This document shows, piece by piece, positions 47,382 to 57,270 of a DNA stretch of 64,000 bases; the first letter of the stretch is position 1; each line of letters starts with the position of its first letter. Under the pieces are notes generated by a model. The model was not told where the DNA came from, searched no databases, and was given only the letters and a program-made list of their open reading frames with translations. This DNA comes from Siphonodentalium dalli. Taxonomy: Eukaryota > Mollusca > Scaphopoda > Gadilida > Siphonodentaliidae. The stretch lies in contig CP136068.1 of assembly GCA_032622095.1 (NCBI GenBank), forward strand, positions 157,135,151-157,199,150, in the 5' to 3' direction. Position numbers and translations under genes: made by a program.

Positions 47382-48292
47382 TATAGCATTATTACCAGCA
47401 GCACTATGGGTGATTTGAGAGTGATATTCAAGGGTTTTTCATTTGTCGGCCAAACTGTTCTGTACACAAGATTACAGTTAAGTATTCACGTTTCTATATG
47501 TCTACGACCTATTGAGACAGATGTTCCGGCCAGTGTCTGGGTCCAGAATGTGTCGAGTATTAAGTAAGTGCGTCCAGTGTGGACTTGTTGAGTGTTATAA
47601 CATCGCAACCATTCTTTGATTTTTTTTTGCAGTAGAGTTATTGAGGAGTGAGAATCCAACCCCGCAAACATGTCACAGTGTTCCTGGGTACGTATTTCTC
47701 GGTGTTTGGTAATCGGAACCCACCCGGGGCTCAAAATACATTTAATTTGGGGTGAATCAAATGCTGAATCAAGTTAGTCATAAAGCACTGAAAATTGAAA
47801 AGTTTTGTGAGAATCATTACAAGAATCGATTCAGTGATTCTTAAGGGCTGCCACCAATCGCGAATAATAAAAATATGAATATACCATAAGACCACAACAC
47901 ATATTGTGTCACATGTCTCACACACTGACTCAGACATCGAGAACAACACTCGACGTCAGCAAAACATAATATAAAACTGGATTTTCCAACTAAGGACCAA
48001 ATATCCAGAGGGTACGAACAGGTCATACACCTTAGGGTGAATAATATTAATCACTTAAATAGCCAGGTTTACAAACATATGCGTTGAAAAAAAAGTAGAA
48101 GCAAGCGAGAAAAAAATAACAATAAAATTATTCATCACCACCACAACAATAATTAACAAATAGGAGAATTGTCCTTGAATTTCATAAGATTTTTGAATAC
48201 AATAAGTTTTACTCAAATTATAAAAATTAATTCGTCATGGAAGAATTGAAGCTCAGTGTTCCGAGTGTTTTATGTCCTGTAATCAACTGATA
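47382..48292. other. no recognised feature
   Basis: About 0.9 kb of intron 1. Overlapping minus-strand frames (47731-48026) contain Cys but no recognisable domain or splice sites. Confidence 0.4.
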
Positions 48293-48560
48293 TTAACCTT
48301 TCCATGACGTGAGCTTCCTAAAATTTTACGAAAACCCTGTGCCAATGCATTCTCTTATATATGCAATTCTCCCATAGGGAGCCTCACATATATAAGAGAA
48401 TACATTGGCCTAACAATATTTACCTTGATCTTGTATGCCAATGCATTCTCTTATATATGTGAGGCTCCCTATGGGAAACTCGCATATATAAGAGAATGCA
48501 CTGGCACAGGATATTTTATGCTGCAGCTAGTAGTGCAGCTCCATCATGAAATACAAAGCA
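48293..48560. mobile_element. family B TTAA MITE, B7
   Basis: Left end TTAACCTTTCCATGACGTG, two core palindromes, decayed right end gctccatcatgaaat. Confidence 0.7.
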
Positions 48561-48574
48561 TTGAACAGATCAAA

Positions 48575-48806
48575 TACAGTAATGCCCTAAATAACTGACT
48601 CCTCAACCACAGCAGAATTATGGGTAATGTTTCAGGATTTAGTCGAAAATATGGCTTGTTGCCATTCATCAGAAAGCTCTCAGAGAGAGCTCTCAGTGAG
48701 AGCTTTCCGATGAATGGCAACAAGCCATATTTTCCCGTCTAAATCCTGAAAAATTACCCATTATTCTGCTGTGGTTAAGGAGTCGATTATTCAGGGCATT
48801 ACTGTA
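48575..48806. mobile_element. family E MITE, E9a
   Basis: Complete TA-flanked copy with a doubled centre (gagagctctcagtgagag). Confidence 0.82.
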
Positions 48807-48834
48807 AAATGCTTGATGTGGTCTTTCGATGGAA

Positions 48835-48948
48835 AGTGAGAGCTTTCCGATGAATGGCAACAAGCCATATTTCAGACTAAATCCTGAAAAATTACCCATA
48901 ATTCTGTTGTGGTTGAGGATCGAGTCGATTATTTAGGGCATTACTGTA
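48835..48948. mobile_element. family E right half, E9b
   Basis: From gtgagagctttccgatgaat to gcattactgta. It is adjacent to E9a in the same orientation, so it is probably a local duplication. Confidence 0.7.
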
Positions 48949-49002
48949 TATACCATATGCCAAATATTAGCCAAGTCATGAAATGGTTAAATAGATTTGA
49001 TT

Positions 49003-49094
49003 GAGAACTAATCTGGTACAATCGGATCGACTGGCGGTGTTTGATAGAGTACTAACCGGGTGTGTCTGAATTGCCTGGTAGAGTTTGATAGAAT
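49003..49094. repeat. intronic copies of the GALNT exon 1 end and its 5' splice site
   Basis: On the minus strand the last bases of exon 1 and the start of intron 1 recur immediately downstream. The second copy repeats the CCCG|GTTAGT junction exactly 44 bases into the intron (junction at 49057). A third, more degraded copy ends near 49003 and has lost the GT. Reading past the true donor gives Gly then TAG, so use of the second donor would add a premature stop. Confidence 0.75.
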
Positions 49095-49100
49095 ACTAAC

Positions 49101-49506
49101 CGGGTGCGTTTGAATCGACTGGCGGCTGCATTTCCTCTATGACATCATCTTCCTCCTCTGGATGATGCTCGGGTATTTTCTTATGCTCCCCCTCCTCTTT
49201 CTCGTTACTATGAGGTTTGAATCGCAGCTTATCGTCATCACGTGGTAACAGGGGCGGTTCCTCACGCTGCACTTGGGGTTGAGCAACGACTGGTGGATCG
49301 TCAATCTTATGAAAGTTATTAACTTCCTTTATTTTATTGATATTTTCGTGAAGATTTCTTTTAAATCCGCCTCGTCCGATTTCGTTGGTGCCATCTTTCC
49401 ATTCCGTTGTATACATTCCAATTAAGAAGGACGAGAACCACAGCACAGGCACGGCCAACAGGAGCTTGATAATGAGGCCCTTCCGTCGACGAATTATACT
49501 CGCCAT
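49101..49506 (-). CDS. GALNT: GALNT coding exon 1: cytosolic tail, membrane anchor and stem
   Basis: The enzyme family transfers GalNAc from UDP-GalNAc to Ser/Thr of proteins in the Golgi. The ATG at 49506 lies in a strong initiation context (AACCATGG on the minus strand). Residues 6-9 are RRRK, followed by a hydrophobic helix at about residues 11-31 (LLLAVPVLWFSSFLIG), which gives a type II anchor. Residues 33-135 are hydrophilic, proline-rich and acidic (a run EEEDDVIEE near the end), as expected for a stem. The exon gives 135 codons plus one base, then a GTTAGT donor at 49100. The transcribed exon probably extends upstream to 49610, where a pyrimidine-rich tract and AG form a good acceptor, so 49507-49610 is likely 5' UTR and at least one noncoding exon lies further upstream. 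The immediate intron carries copies of this exon's end (49003-49094). Confidence 0.85.
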
Positions 49507-49610
49507 GGTTACGGATGGTTCAAAGATATCACAGTTTACACCGTGGGGTCAGAGGTCAGCCCACATATAGTCTGTTCCATATCAAGCCGGTTCTTGTGTC
49601 ATTTGAGTCC
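49507..49610 (-). other. GALNT: probable 5' UTR portion of GALNT exon 1
   Basis: This noncoding stretch lies between the start ATG and a splice acceptor on the minus strand (cttactttcag ending at 49611). No in-frame upstream ATG was noticed. It is inferred from splice-site appearance only, and the transcription start could instead lie within it. Confidence 0.45.
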
Positions 49611-49723
49611 CTGAAAGTAAAGAATATAAACATATTAGGCCACACAAAGTTTATTATTTGTTTCCTTGACACTTTAATTTTCAAAACGGGCAGACTATCA
49701 GGTTTTTTACATCTATTTTTATA

Positions 49724-49905
49724 CAGAGTGTGTCTGACATTATATTTTGCAGAATGACGTCTCCAGGGGTGAATTTAGTGATGCTATCCCACACAGCTTA
49801 AGCCTCATCTATAATCTCAAATTAACATTGTTTTTAGTTACTTTTTTCCTTCTGTTCAGTTTCTATATCCCATAATTTGCACAAGAAACAAAAAAAACAT
49901 TTGTT
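49724..49905. mobile_element. family C fragment, C14
   Basis: It carries gcagaatgacgtctccaggg and the long-form spacer (ctcaaattaacattg, ctatatcccataatttgc). Right side absent. Confidence 0.6.
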
Positions 49906-49961
49906 ATTATCTCATTCTCTGACACAATTTTTTAAATGAGCAGGCTTTCAGGCATTTATAT

Positions 49962-50190
49962 TTAACCATTTCATGGCTGGAGCTTTCTGATTTTTGTGAA
50001 AACCCTGTGCCAATGCATTCTCTTATATATGCAAGTCTCAAATAGGTCGCCTCGCATATATAACAGAATGCATTGGCCTTACAAATTTGATACTATTTTT
50101 TACAATTGTTAAAAAATGTAAGAAAAAATGAAAACAATGATAAAAAATAATGATAAAAAAATGATAAAATTGTTCAAGAATGTAAGAAAT
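49962..50190. mobile_element. family B TTAA MITE with hybrid core, B8
   Basis: Left end TTAACCATTTCATGGCTGG. The core tip pairs a tctcaaat half (B type) with an aggtcgcc half (A type). The right part is a T/A-rich repeat. Confidence 0.65.
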
Positions 50191-50530
50191 GAAAGTGTCA
50201 ATGACACTGTAGCTCAACTTGGGAAGGAGTTAATTTTTTGCTGAGAAATGAATAGAATGATAAAGAAGAAGGAAAGTAAACTAGAGGTCGATCACCCCAA
50301 AAATCCACATGAAGTTTGGTGATGATCGGATGAGAGATGTGGTCTGTAGTGTGCGCAAAAGGATTTAGTGATACAAAGATTAAATTCCAAGATGGATGCT
50401 GGCGGTCATGTTTTTCAACGAATTTCGGTCAAAATCGGAGGCTCCCATCTAGAGGTTACCCCAAGATCCATATGAAGTTAGGTGATGATCGGATGAAGGA
50501 TGTGGTCTGTAGGGTGTGTCAAACTAATTC
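50191..50530. repeat. family F fragment, F2
   Basis: It starts with the same gaaagtgtcaatgacactgt and agctcaactt as the 57271 array, then has about two diverged units (ttccaagatggatgctggcg). It ends at a family G fragment (50520-50600). Confidence 0.7.
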
Positions 50531-50685
50531 TCCCTAGGACAAAAATAGGGAGAAGTGACACATTTTAGGGAGAAGGTATGTCTCCCAAGTTGACCTCTGG
50601 ACTGGGCCTGATTGAGTACATATATTTGATATGCACTTGAAGACAGCTTAGAACTCAAAATAGTTTTATCACTTTAACAAGACAC

Positions 50686-50972
50686 TTAACCCTTCCATGA
50701 CTGGAGCTTCCTGAAATTTTGTGAAAAACCCTCCAATGCATTCTCTTATTTATGCGACTCTCCCACAGGATATATAAGAAAATACATTGGCCTGGAGCCT
50801 TGCATATATAAGAAAATACATTGGCCTAACAATATTCAGTTTGATCTTGTAAACCAGTGCATTCTCTTATATATGGGAGGCTCCCTATGGGGAGACTCAT
50901 ATATATAAGAAAATGCACTGAAACATGATCTTTAATGCTGCACCAGCGCTGCTCCCGTCATGAAAGGGTTAA
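50686..50972. mobile_element. family B TTAA MITE, B9
   Basis: TTAA at both ends (cccttccatgactggagc; gctcccgtcatgaaaggg). The first core is partly duplicated (gaaaatacattggcct twice). Confidence 0.8.
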
Positions 50973-51430
50973 AGTGACCAAATGTGAGGAAGATGCCGAG
51001 ATATTGTGATGAATTGGATTCTAGCATGTCCGACAAAAGTGCAGAATTATCTTAAATTACATCAATGTGATCTAATCCCCTATGAGTCGTCTCATTGACA
51101 TGCTGAGCTAACCGCTAATATGTAGAAAATTGATTGAAGAGCCCGAGGGTAAGGGTTGTCTACGAACAGTCGGATGACGAACAGTCGTTTGACGTTATTT
51201 ATTGGGTTTTAGCACTGCTTTCCTGTTATTCGAGTTACATCGAATAAATTGGAATACGTGTACTCTAGAATATTCTTGCTTTATTCAAGTTTGATAGTCA
51301 TGTCTAAATTTATCCCTGGTTCTAAACATGAAAACTGGAATAAACAGGAATTGTGAGAAAACAATGTAAAATCAGTGAAATTTATGAACTCTTTATCTAA
51401 AATAAACAAGAATGTTGTCACTTTGTGATA
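50973..51430. other. no gene; AATATTC-rich sequence
   Basis: Repeated gaataaacaggaat and tagaatattc motifs that resume at 53060-53660, suggesting element K inserted into an existing repeat. Confidence 0.4.
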
Positions 51431-51604
51431 TATGTGACCCGCCATATCAAAACCAGTCGTAAGTCGGGATTTCTAATACTGAGTAATATATAAAATATAA
51501 AAAAAAATGCAAATAATTCGAAAAAATTATGATTTTTGGTTTTGACTCATTTGTATATAGTTCTACTCCGTCGACAAAGTAGCATAAAGTGAAGTTTGTG
51601 TCTA

Positions 51605-51844
51605 TTAACCCTTTGAGTGCCAGGTCGATTTTTGTATCAACCCATATACCCTGTGCCAATGCATTCTCTTATATATGCGAGTCGACTATAGGTCGCCTCG
51701 CATATATAAGAGAATGCATTGGCCTAACATTTTTTTTTTTTTACAATTTTTTACAATTTTAATAATTTATTCTTATATTCTTTAACAGACTTATTTAGTA
51801 GGTTTAGGGCCGATGAGATCGGCCCCTGGAAATCAAAGGGTTAA
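51605..51844. mobile_element. family D TTAA MITE inside element K
   Basis: TTAACCCTTTGAGTGCCAGG to ggcccctggaaatcaaaggg plus TTAA. It contains one complete shared core palindrome. Confidence 0.85.
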
Positions 51845-52319
51845 TGTGCTTTTGTAATTTGGACATTATAGTGGTGTATATTTATTGAGAATTTAGCTAA
51901 TTTGTCTTTAAATGTGATTGTCTGGAATCGGTTCATGCTGACACTGACATTCAAAATCCTATAACTTTGGACTGCAACAAAATCTAAACGTGCAACATAT
52001 GTAAGGCCAATATAAATAAATTGCTAGATTATCATCCAACTTTTTTGGAAAATTGGGGCGGGAGGGCGAATTTTATTTTTTTAATTTTATTTTTGCCAAC
52101 ATAAATGGTCATAGTCAATTATAGAAATTCAAACAATATCCTACCTTATATAATACAACTTGTTTCAAATTACCAAATTTGATAAAAGGAAACTGATATT
52201 ATGGTCACTTCAGTATACAAAGAAGAGTAAAGCATGAGAAACAAAATTTCACATAAAATTAATCAGAATAAACAAGAGGTGTGCAGTGTGCACTCGAGTG
52301 CTAGCATACCCCCACCGCC

Positions 52320-52870
52320 CGTGGCAAATTCAACCCGCATTATCCGTAAACTCAACAAAAAAGATTTTTAACTTTAAAGAAAAATTCGGACTAATAATAT
52401 CGATATGGTGTCACAAGAAGCTTGTACAGAAAAAATTATTCAAATCCGTTCATATTTGTTAAAGTCAGACAAAATTTTCCAAGTCAAAATAAGTCGAAAA
52501 TGAGGTGTAATATTATGAAAAACAGTCTGAGCCAATTCCTAGCCGCATCATGTAGAGAGGGTATTATGAGAAGCATGTATAACAAAAATTATTGAAATCG
52601 GTTCATATTTGTTAAAGTTATTAAGTCGGACAGAATTTTCTAAGTCAAAATAAGTCGAAAAAGAGGCGTAACTTGAAAAACAAAAGTCGGACCAAACCGC
52701 AATTAGCATCATGCAGAGAGACCATCCTAAGGAGATTGCATACAAAAAATTATTGAAATCGGTTCATAGTTGTTTGAGTTATGAGGTCGGACGGACGGAC
52801 GAATGGACGGATAAAGAGTGACTGACGGACGGACGGACAGACGCAGTCAATCCAGTATACCCCCCATTTT
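52320..52870. repeat. repeat J2 with CGGA tail
   Basis: Three diverged units of about 130-150 bases (ttattgaaatcggttcatat, gtcaaaataagtcgaaaa) end in ggacggacgaatggacgg at about 52788-52845. Same design as J1. Confidence 0.6.
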
Positions 52871-53146
52871 CTTCGAAAGTGGGGGTATAATTATTTGGGG
52901 AAGGGACAAAAATAGGGTCGGGAGGGGATGATAATCTAGCAATATTTTTATATCGGCCTAATGCTCTTATCACGCTCTATAGCATGCAACAAATAACTCA
53001 AATAAAATATTTGTCGGCTTACGACTGGTTTTGATATGACGTGTCACATACATGTATTAGAGGAGAATAACCTCGAATAATCTGGAATGTTTCAGCAAAG
53101 TATATATGAGACTAGAATAAGCCAGAATAAACAGGAACAATTTAAG

Positions 53147-53397
53147 CCTTGAAATAGCGTGTCTGTCATTTGCAGAATGAGGTCCCCAGAGGGTGAATTT
53201 AGTGATGCTACCCCGCATAGTGGGCTAGCATCACCAAATTCACCCTCTGGGAACCTCATTCTGCGGAGGTGTAAGCAGAATGAGGTCCCAGAGGGTGAAT
53301 TTGGTGATGCTAGCCCGCTATGCGGGGTATCATCATTAAATTCATCCTCTGGGGACCTCATTCTGCAAATGACAGACACCCTATTTCAAGGCTTGAA
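53147..53397. mobile_element. family C foldback MITE, C15
   Basis: Complete short form with four palindrome arms. Near-direct flanks (aacaggaacaattt and aacaggaattt) suggest a target duplication that has since changed by an indel. Confidence 0.8.
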
Positions 53398-53639
53398 CAG
53401 GAATTTAGTAACTTTGCATGTTTTTGATACAAATTAAACAGAATGACCTTGAATAATCTGAATAATTCTAGAATATCCCTACAATTGGAATATTCCGGCT
53501 TATTCAGTATTCAAAAATATTCTGCAATGTACGTGTTTATTCTATTCAAATTTTATAACGGTTTATTCATGGTGCCATGGATATACTATACTGGAATATT
53601 CTTATTAGTTAGTTTCCTGAATAATATTCCATAATATTT

Positions 53640-54540
53640 TGGAATAATTCATGAATATTCTATTAATTAGCACCCTGACGCAGCACAACAGATCAGTTAA
53701 TACAAGGAAGATGGAAGCACCAAAACGAGATTCAAAGGAGTCAAAACTAATATAAATCGAAACCAATTAATTCTTAGCAATATTCCAAGTCTTCAGGGTG
53801 AACCAACTGTTGAATGGCTCAATTTGGTAGGTTTATACCGGTAGGAGCAAAATATTAAATTAGCCCTATAGCACCAACTATAGATGGTCGAGTATAGAAA
53901 CTGTCATTGACCTTATCAAGACTGAGGTTAGCTTTAATTACAGTGATGTGAAACAATCCGATGATCGAATAGAAATTGAGAATAATCTTGCTCAAAATAG
54001 TAATTTTTTACGAATATTAATCCAAATTAATCCACATTGTCATTCTTATATATTACTTAAATGCAATGAATCTCGATTGCGAAATCATTTGTGTTAGTTT
54101 ATCGCCAATAGTTGAGTCCCAAATCGAGATGTAATTATTTACAACTGAGCGTAGTTCAGACGATGTTTTCTATGGAGTAGTATCGACAATTTCTTTGAAA
54201 TTTTCGGCGATGTTAGTAGAATGCTACATTCCCAAGGATGGCAAAGTGCCTGAGTACTAACATATCAATTTCATGTACGTAAATACGTCCATAATATATC
54301 TTTAAATATAAATTTAGACAGTATACATGTATATCGGTCTAGAGTGAAGTGAGTTCTCCCAGTTTGAATTCTCTGGGCTGGTCCCTGATTTAGAGAGTAA
54401 GAACAAAGTAAAAAGGAATAACTACATGTCATTCTCATTGTGTTGGGCAAAAATTTATATTCACTGCTGACATTATCATAGAATGTCATTTAGATTCCTG
54501 AGTAATTAACTGATTCCATTGGTCTGATACAGCTGGATTC
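53640..54540. other. no recognised feature
   Basis: About 0.9 kb upstream of the GALNT coding start on the minus strand. A short family G-like motif (ggctggtccctgattt) lies near 54376. Confidence 0.4.
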
Positions 54541-54544
54541 AGCT

Positions 54545-54990
54545 GAGTTTAGTGTGCTTGTCATTTGCAGAATGAGGTCCCCAGAGGGTGAATTTAGTGA
54601 TGCTATCCCACACAGTGGGCTAGCATCATCAAATTTACCCTCATGGGACCTCTTTCTGCATGGTCTCATCTGCTATGGGAGACAAACTAGACTCAGACTG
54701 AAGTTCCCGAATGGTGAATATTGTAATGTACACTTATTGGGAACCACGATTATGCAATGTGTCGTCCGCCAATTTGGGGAAAAAGAGAAACTAGACTAAA
54801 AAAGAAATAGAATCTATGTGAAGAAGTTTCTATGGAAATTTAATAATAAAGAAACTTTCCAGAGAAGATGAGGCCTATATGCAGGGTCACCGAGGGTGAA
54901 TTTGGTGATTCTAGCCAACTATGCAGGATAGCACCATTTATTCACTCTCTGGGGACCTCATTCTGCAAATAACAGGCACCTTATTCTCAG
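54545..54990. mobile_element. family C long form, C16
   Basis: Two palindromes (gcagaatgaggtccccagag left, degraded right) around a spacer with aagaaactttccagagaaga. Closely related to C13, C17 and C19. Confidence 0.75.
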
Positions 54991-55589
54991 AAAAATCTGT
55001 CAAAGTGCATTAAATACATAACCATGCATAAAATATGTCACCATGGAGCCAGGAGTCGCCTAATTCAGTTCTTATTTCTAGATTGTTCTGGTGAGATATG
55101 GGGATATGTCGGGGATATGTCACCGCTCTTGACCTGGAATGTCCCCTGGCGGCCCTCAGGTGACATTCCAGGTATCGAGCAGGCGACAAATCCTGGTGTC
55201 TCACTCATGCGCTGACAACAACTGTATAATATTTATCACCTAAATAGACTGCTAAATATACAATTTGTTCATGAGAACATGCAATTTCAGCAGTGGACTA
55301 TTAAACCTAGAGGCCCTCCAGATGAACAATAGAACATTCCAATGAATACTTTTATAAGTCAATAGGAGAATCCATTTCGTATAGAAAGGGTTATTCAACA
55401 TCGACCGACTGCAGATCTGTCGCAAAATGAAGCGTCTAGTTTCGCCGAGTCGGGAGTAAAAGTGATTTGATTTTGATTGAGTGATTCTTGGCATGTTGGA
55501 GTTGGGGGAAGCAGAAACGGTTCTTTTTCTCGGATGACATCAATCAATGCAAATCGGCCGTGAGTGGTACTGCCGATACTCCAGTCGGA
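54991..55589. other. no gene; short hairpin
   Basis: A hairpin acctggaatgtc...gacattccaggt spans about 55131-55174. Otherwise nothing recognised. Confidence 0.4.
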
Positions 55590-55741
55590 AATTAATGACA
55601 CTGACTGATTAACCGTCCCCGACTTGTTCAACCTGTCATGATGGAAACTCACTGACTGATTAACCGTCCCCGACTTGTTCAACCTGTCATGATGGAAACT
55701 CACTGACTGATTAACCGTCCCCGACTTGTTCAACCCAATCC
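55590..55741. repeat. 51-base tandem repeat, three copies
   Basis: Units of cactgactgattaaccgtcc plus ccgacttgttcaacc. It accounts for a repetitive minus-strand open frame (55395-55844), which is not a gene. Confidence 0.85.
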
Positions 55742-55789
55742 ACTCTCCACTCTCGAAATCAGTTACTATAAAGTTACTATAAATATGCC

Positions 55790-56205
55790 TGTCAATTGCA
55801 GAATGAGATCCCCAGAGGGTGAATTTAGTGATGCTATCGCGCATAGTGAGCTAGCATCACCAAATTCACCCTCTGGGGACCTCATTGTGCATGACCTCAT
55901 CAACTATGGGAGACATATATATATATTGACTCAGATTGAAGTTCCTAAATGGTGAATATTGTGATGTACACCCATTGGGAACCTCGATTATGTAATGTGT
56001 CGTCTGCCAATTTGGGGAAAAAAAGACACTAAACTAATAAAGATATAGAATCTAAGTTTCTATTGAAATTTTAATAATAAAGAAACTTTCCAGAGAAGGT
56101 GAGGCCTAAGCAGAATGAGGCTATGCTATGCGGGATGGCATCACTAAATCCACCCTCTGGGGACCTCATTCTGCAAATGACGGACACTTTATTCTCAGAT
56201 TCTTA
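55790..56205. mobile_element. family C long form, C17
   Basis: Ends gcctgtcaattgcagaatg and caaatgacggacac. Spacer as in C16. Confidence 0.72.
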
Positions 56206-56230
56206 GGCCTGATGAAGTTCTGCTGCACTA

Positions 56231-56466
56231 ACCAAGCCTTGAAATAGTGTGTCTGTCATTTGCAGAATGAGGTCCCCAGAAGGTGAATTTAGTGATGCTA
56301 CCACCAAATTCACCCTCAGGGAACCTCATTCTGCTGAGGTGTAAGCAGAATGAGGTCCCCAGAGGGGGAATTTGGTGATGCTAGCCCGTTATGCACGATA
56401 GCATCACTAAATTCACCCTCTGGGGACCTCATTCTGCAAATGACAGACACACTATTTCAAGGCTTG
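56231..56466. mobile_element. family C foldback MITE, C18
   Basis: CAAGCCTTGAAATAG to CTATTTCAAGGCTTG, with 8-bp flanks gcactaac and gaactaac (one mismatch), supporting an 8-bp target duplication for the short form. Confidence 0.82.
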
Positions 56467-56642
56467 GAACTAACCCTTTCTTTACTGAATGGAATCTCCT
56501 TAAAATTAGGAAAAATGGCCCATGGCAATTTAATGATGTGGCATGTTTGATGCCACATGTAGCCGCAGTATTTCCAACGGCATTGCTTATTGCCTTGGCC
56601 AATTTCGAGGACTGCAGTTATAAAAGTATACATTGGAATTGT

Positions 56643-57173
56643 CTTATAGCCTCGCATATATAAGAGAATACATTGTCCTAACAATATTTACCTTGACCAT
56701 GTAAGCCAGTGCATTCTCTTATATATGCAAGGCTCTATATATGAAACTTGCATATTTAACCCTTTACCCAACAAACCGGCCAAAACCGGCCAAATAAAGC
56801 TTCAACAGCCTAAAATATCTTCGGTCTGTCTCAATAGAACCATACAAATATGGATATCATTGGAACCGGCTCCTTGACCACATTGTGATAGTTACAGTTA
56901 TGCCCTGTGCCAATGCATTCTCTTATATATGCGACCATATATAAGAGAATGCATTGGCCTAAAAAAAAATTCTTACATTCTTTAACAATTTTATAATTTT
57001 TAATGTGTTAAGCCAATGCATTCTCTTATATATGCGAGGCGACCTATGGTCGACTCGCATATATAAGAGAATGCATTGGCACAGGGCCCTTCTGTTGAGT
57101 AAAGGGATAAGGGATTGCACTGGACACGATCTTTAATGATGCACCAGCACTGCTCCCATCATGAAAGGGTTAA
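56643..57173. mobile_element. family B MITE split by A9, B10
   Basis: The left part (agcctcgcatatataagaga to gaaacttgcatat) and right part (gggattgcactgg to catgaaaggg plus TTAA at 57170) belong to one B element interrupted by A9. Confidence 0.7.
56756..57110. mobile_element. family A TTAA MITE, A9
   Basis: Left TTAA intact, right flank ataa. The first core palindrome is shortened to its stems (tatatatgcgaccatatata). Confidence 0.82.
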
Positions 57174-57270
57174 ATTAATAAATTACGTTAATAATTAAAT
57201 TAATAAAACAGGCAAATGAGTCCACCAAGAGTCACTGTATATAAAAATTTATAATATAATTATTACATAT

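Larger units (their letters stand above)
51431..53050. mobile_element. 1.6-kb element K with about 37-base inverted ends
   Basis: The ends tatgtgacccgccatatc plus aaaaccagtcgtaag (51431-51465) are mirrored at 53016-53050 with few mismatches. The interior holds a family D MITE, a J2 repeat (52320-52870) and no transposase-like frame, so it is non-autonomous. Confidence 0.7.

Noticed and set aside
47731-48026. Cys-containing minus-strand frames as an additional GALNT exon
   Set aside because: No GALNT-like motif is present. Exon 1 joins exon 2 in phase without it.
53092-53437. frames on both strands reading MSVICRMRSPEGEF
   Set aside because: They arise from the family C palindrome and occur at every copy in either orientation.
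55395-55844. 149-codon minus-strand frame with a repeated LNKSGTVNQSVS motif
   Set aside because: The repeat comes from a 51-base tandem DNA repeat (a multiple of three), and the ends run into a family C element.
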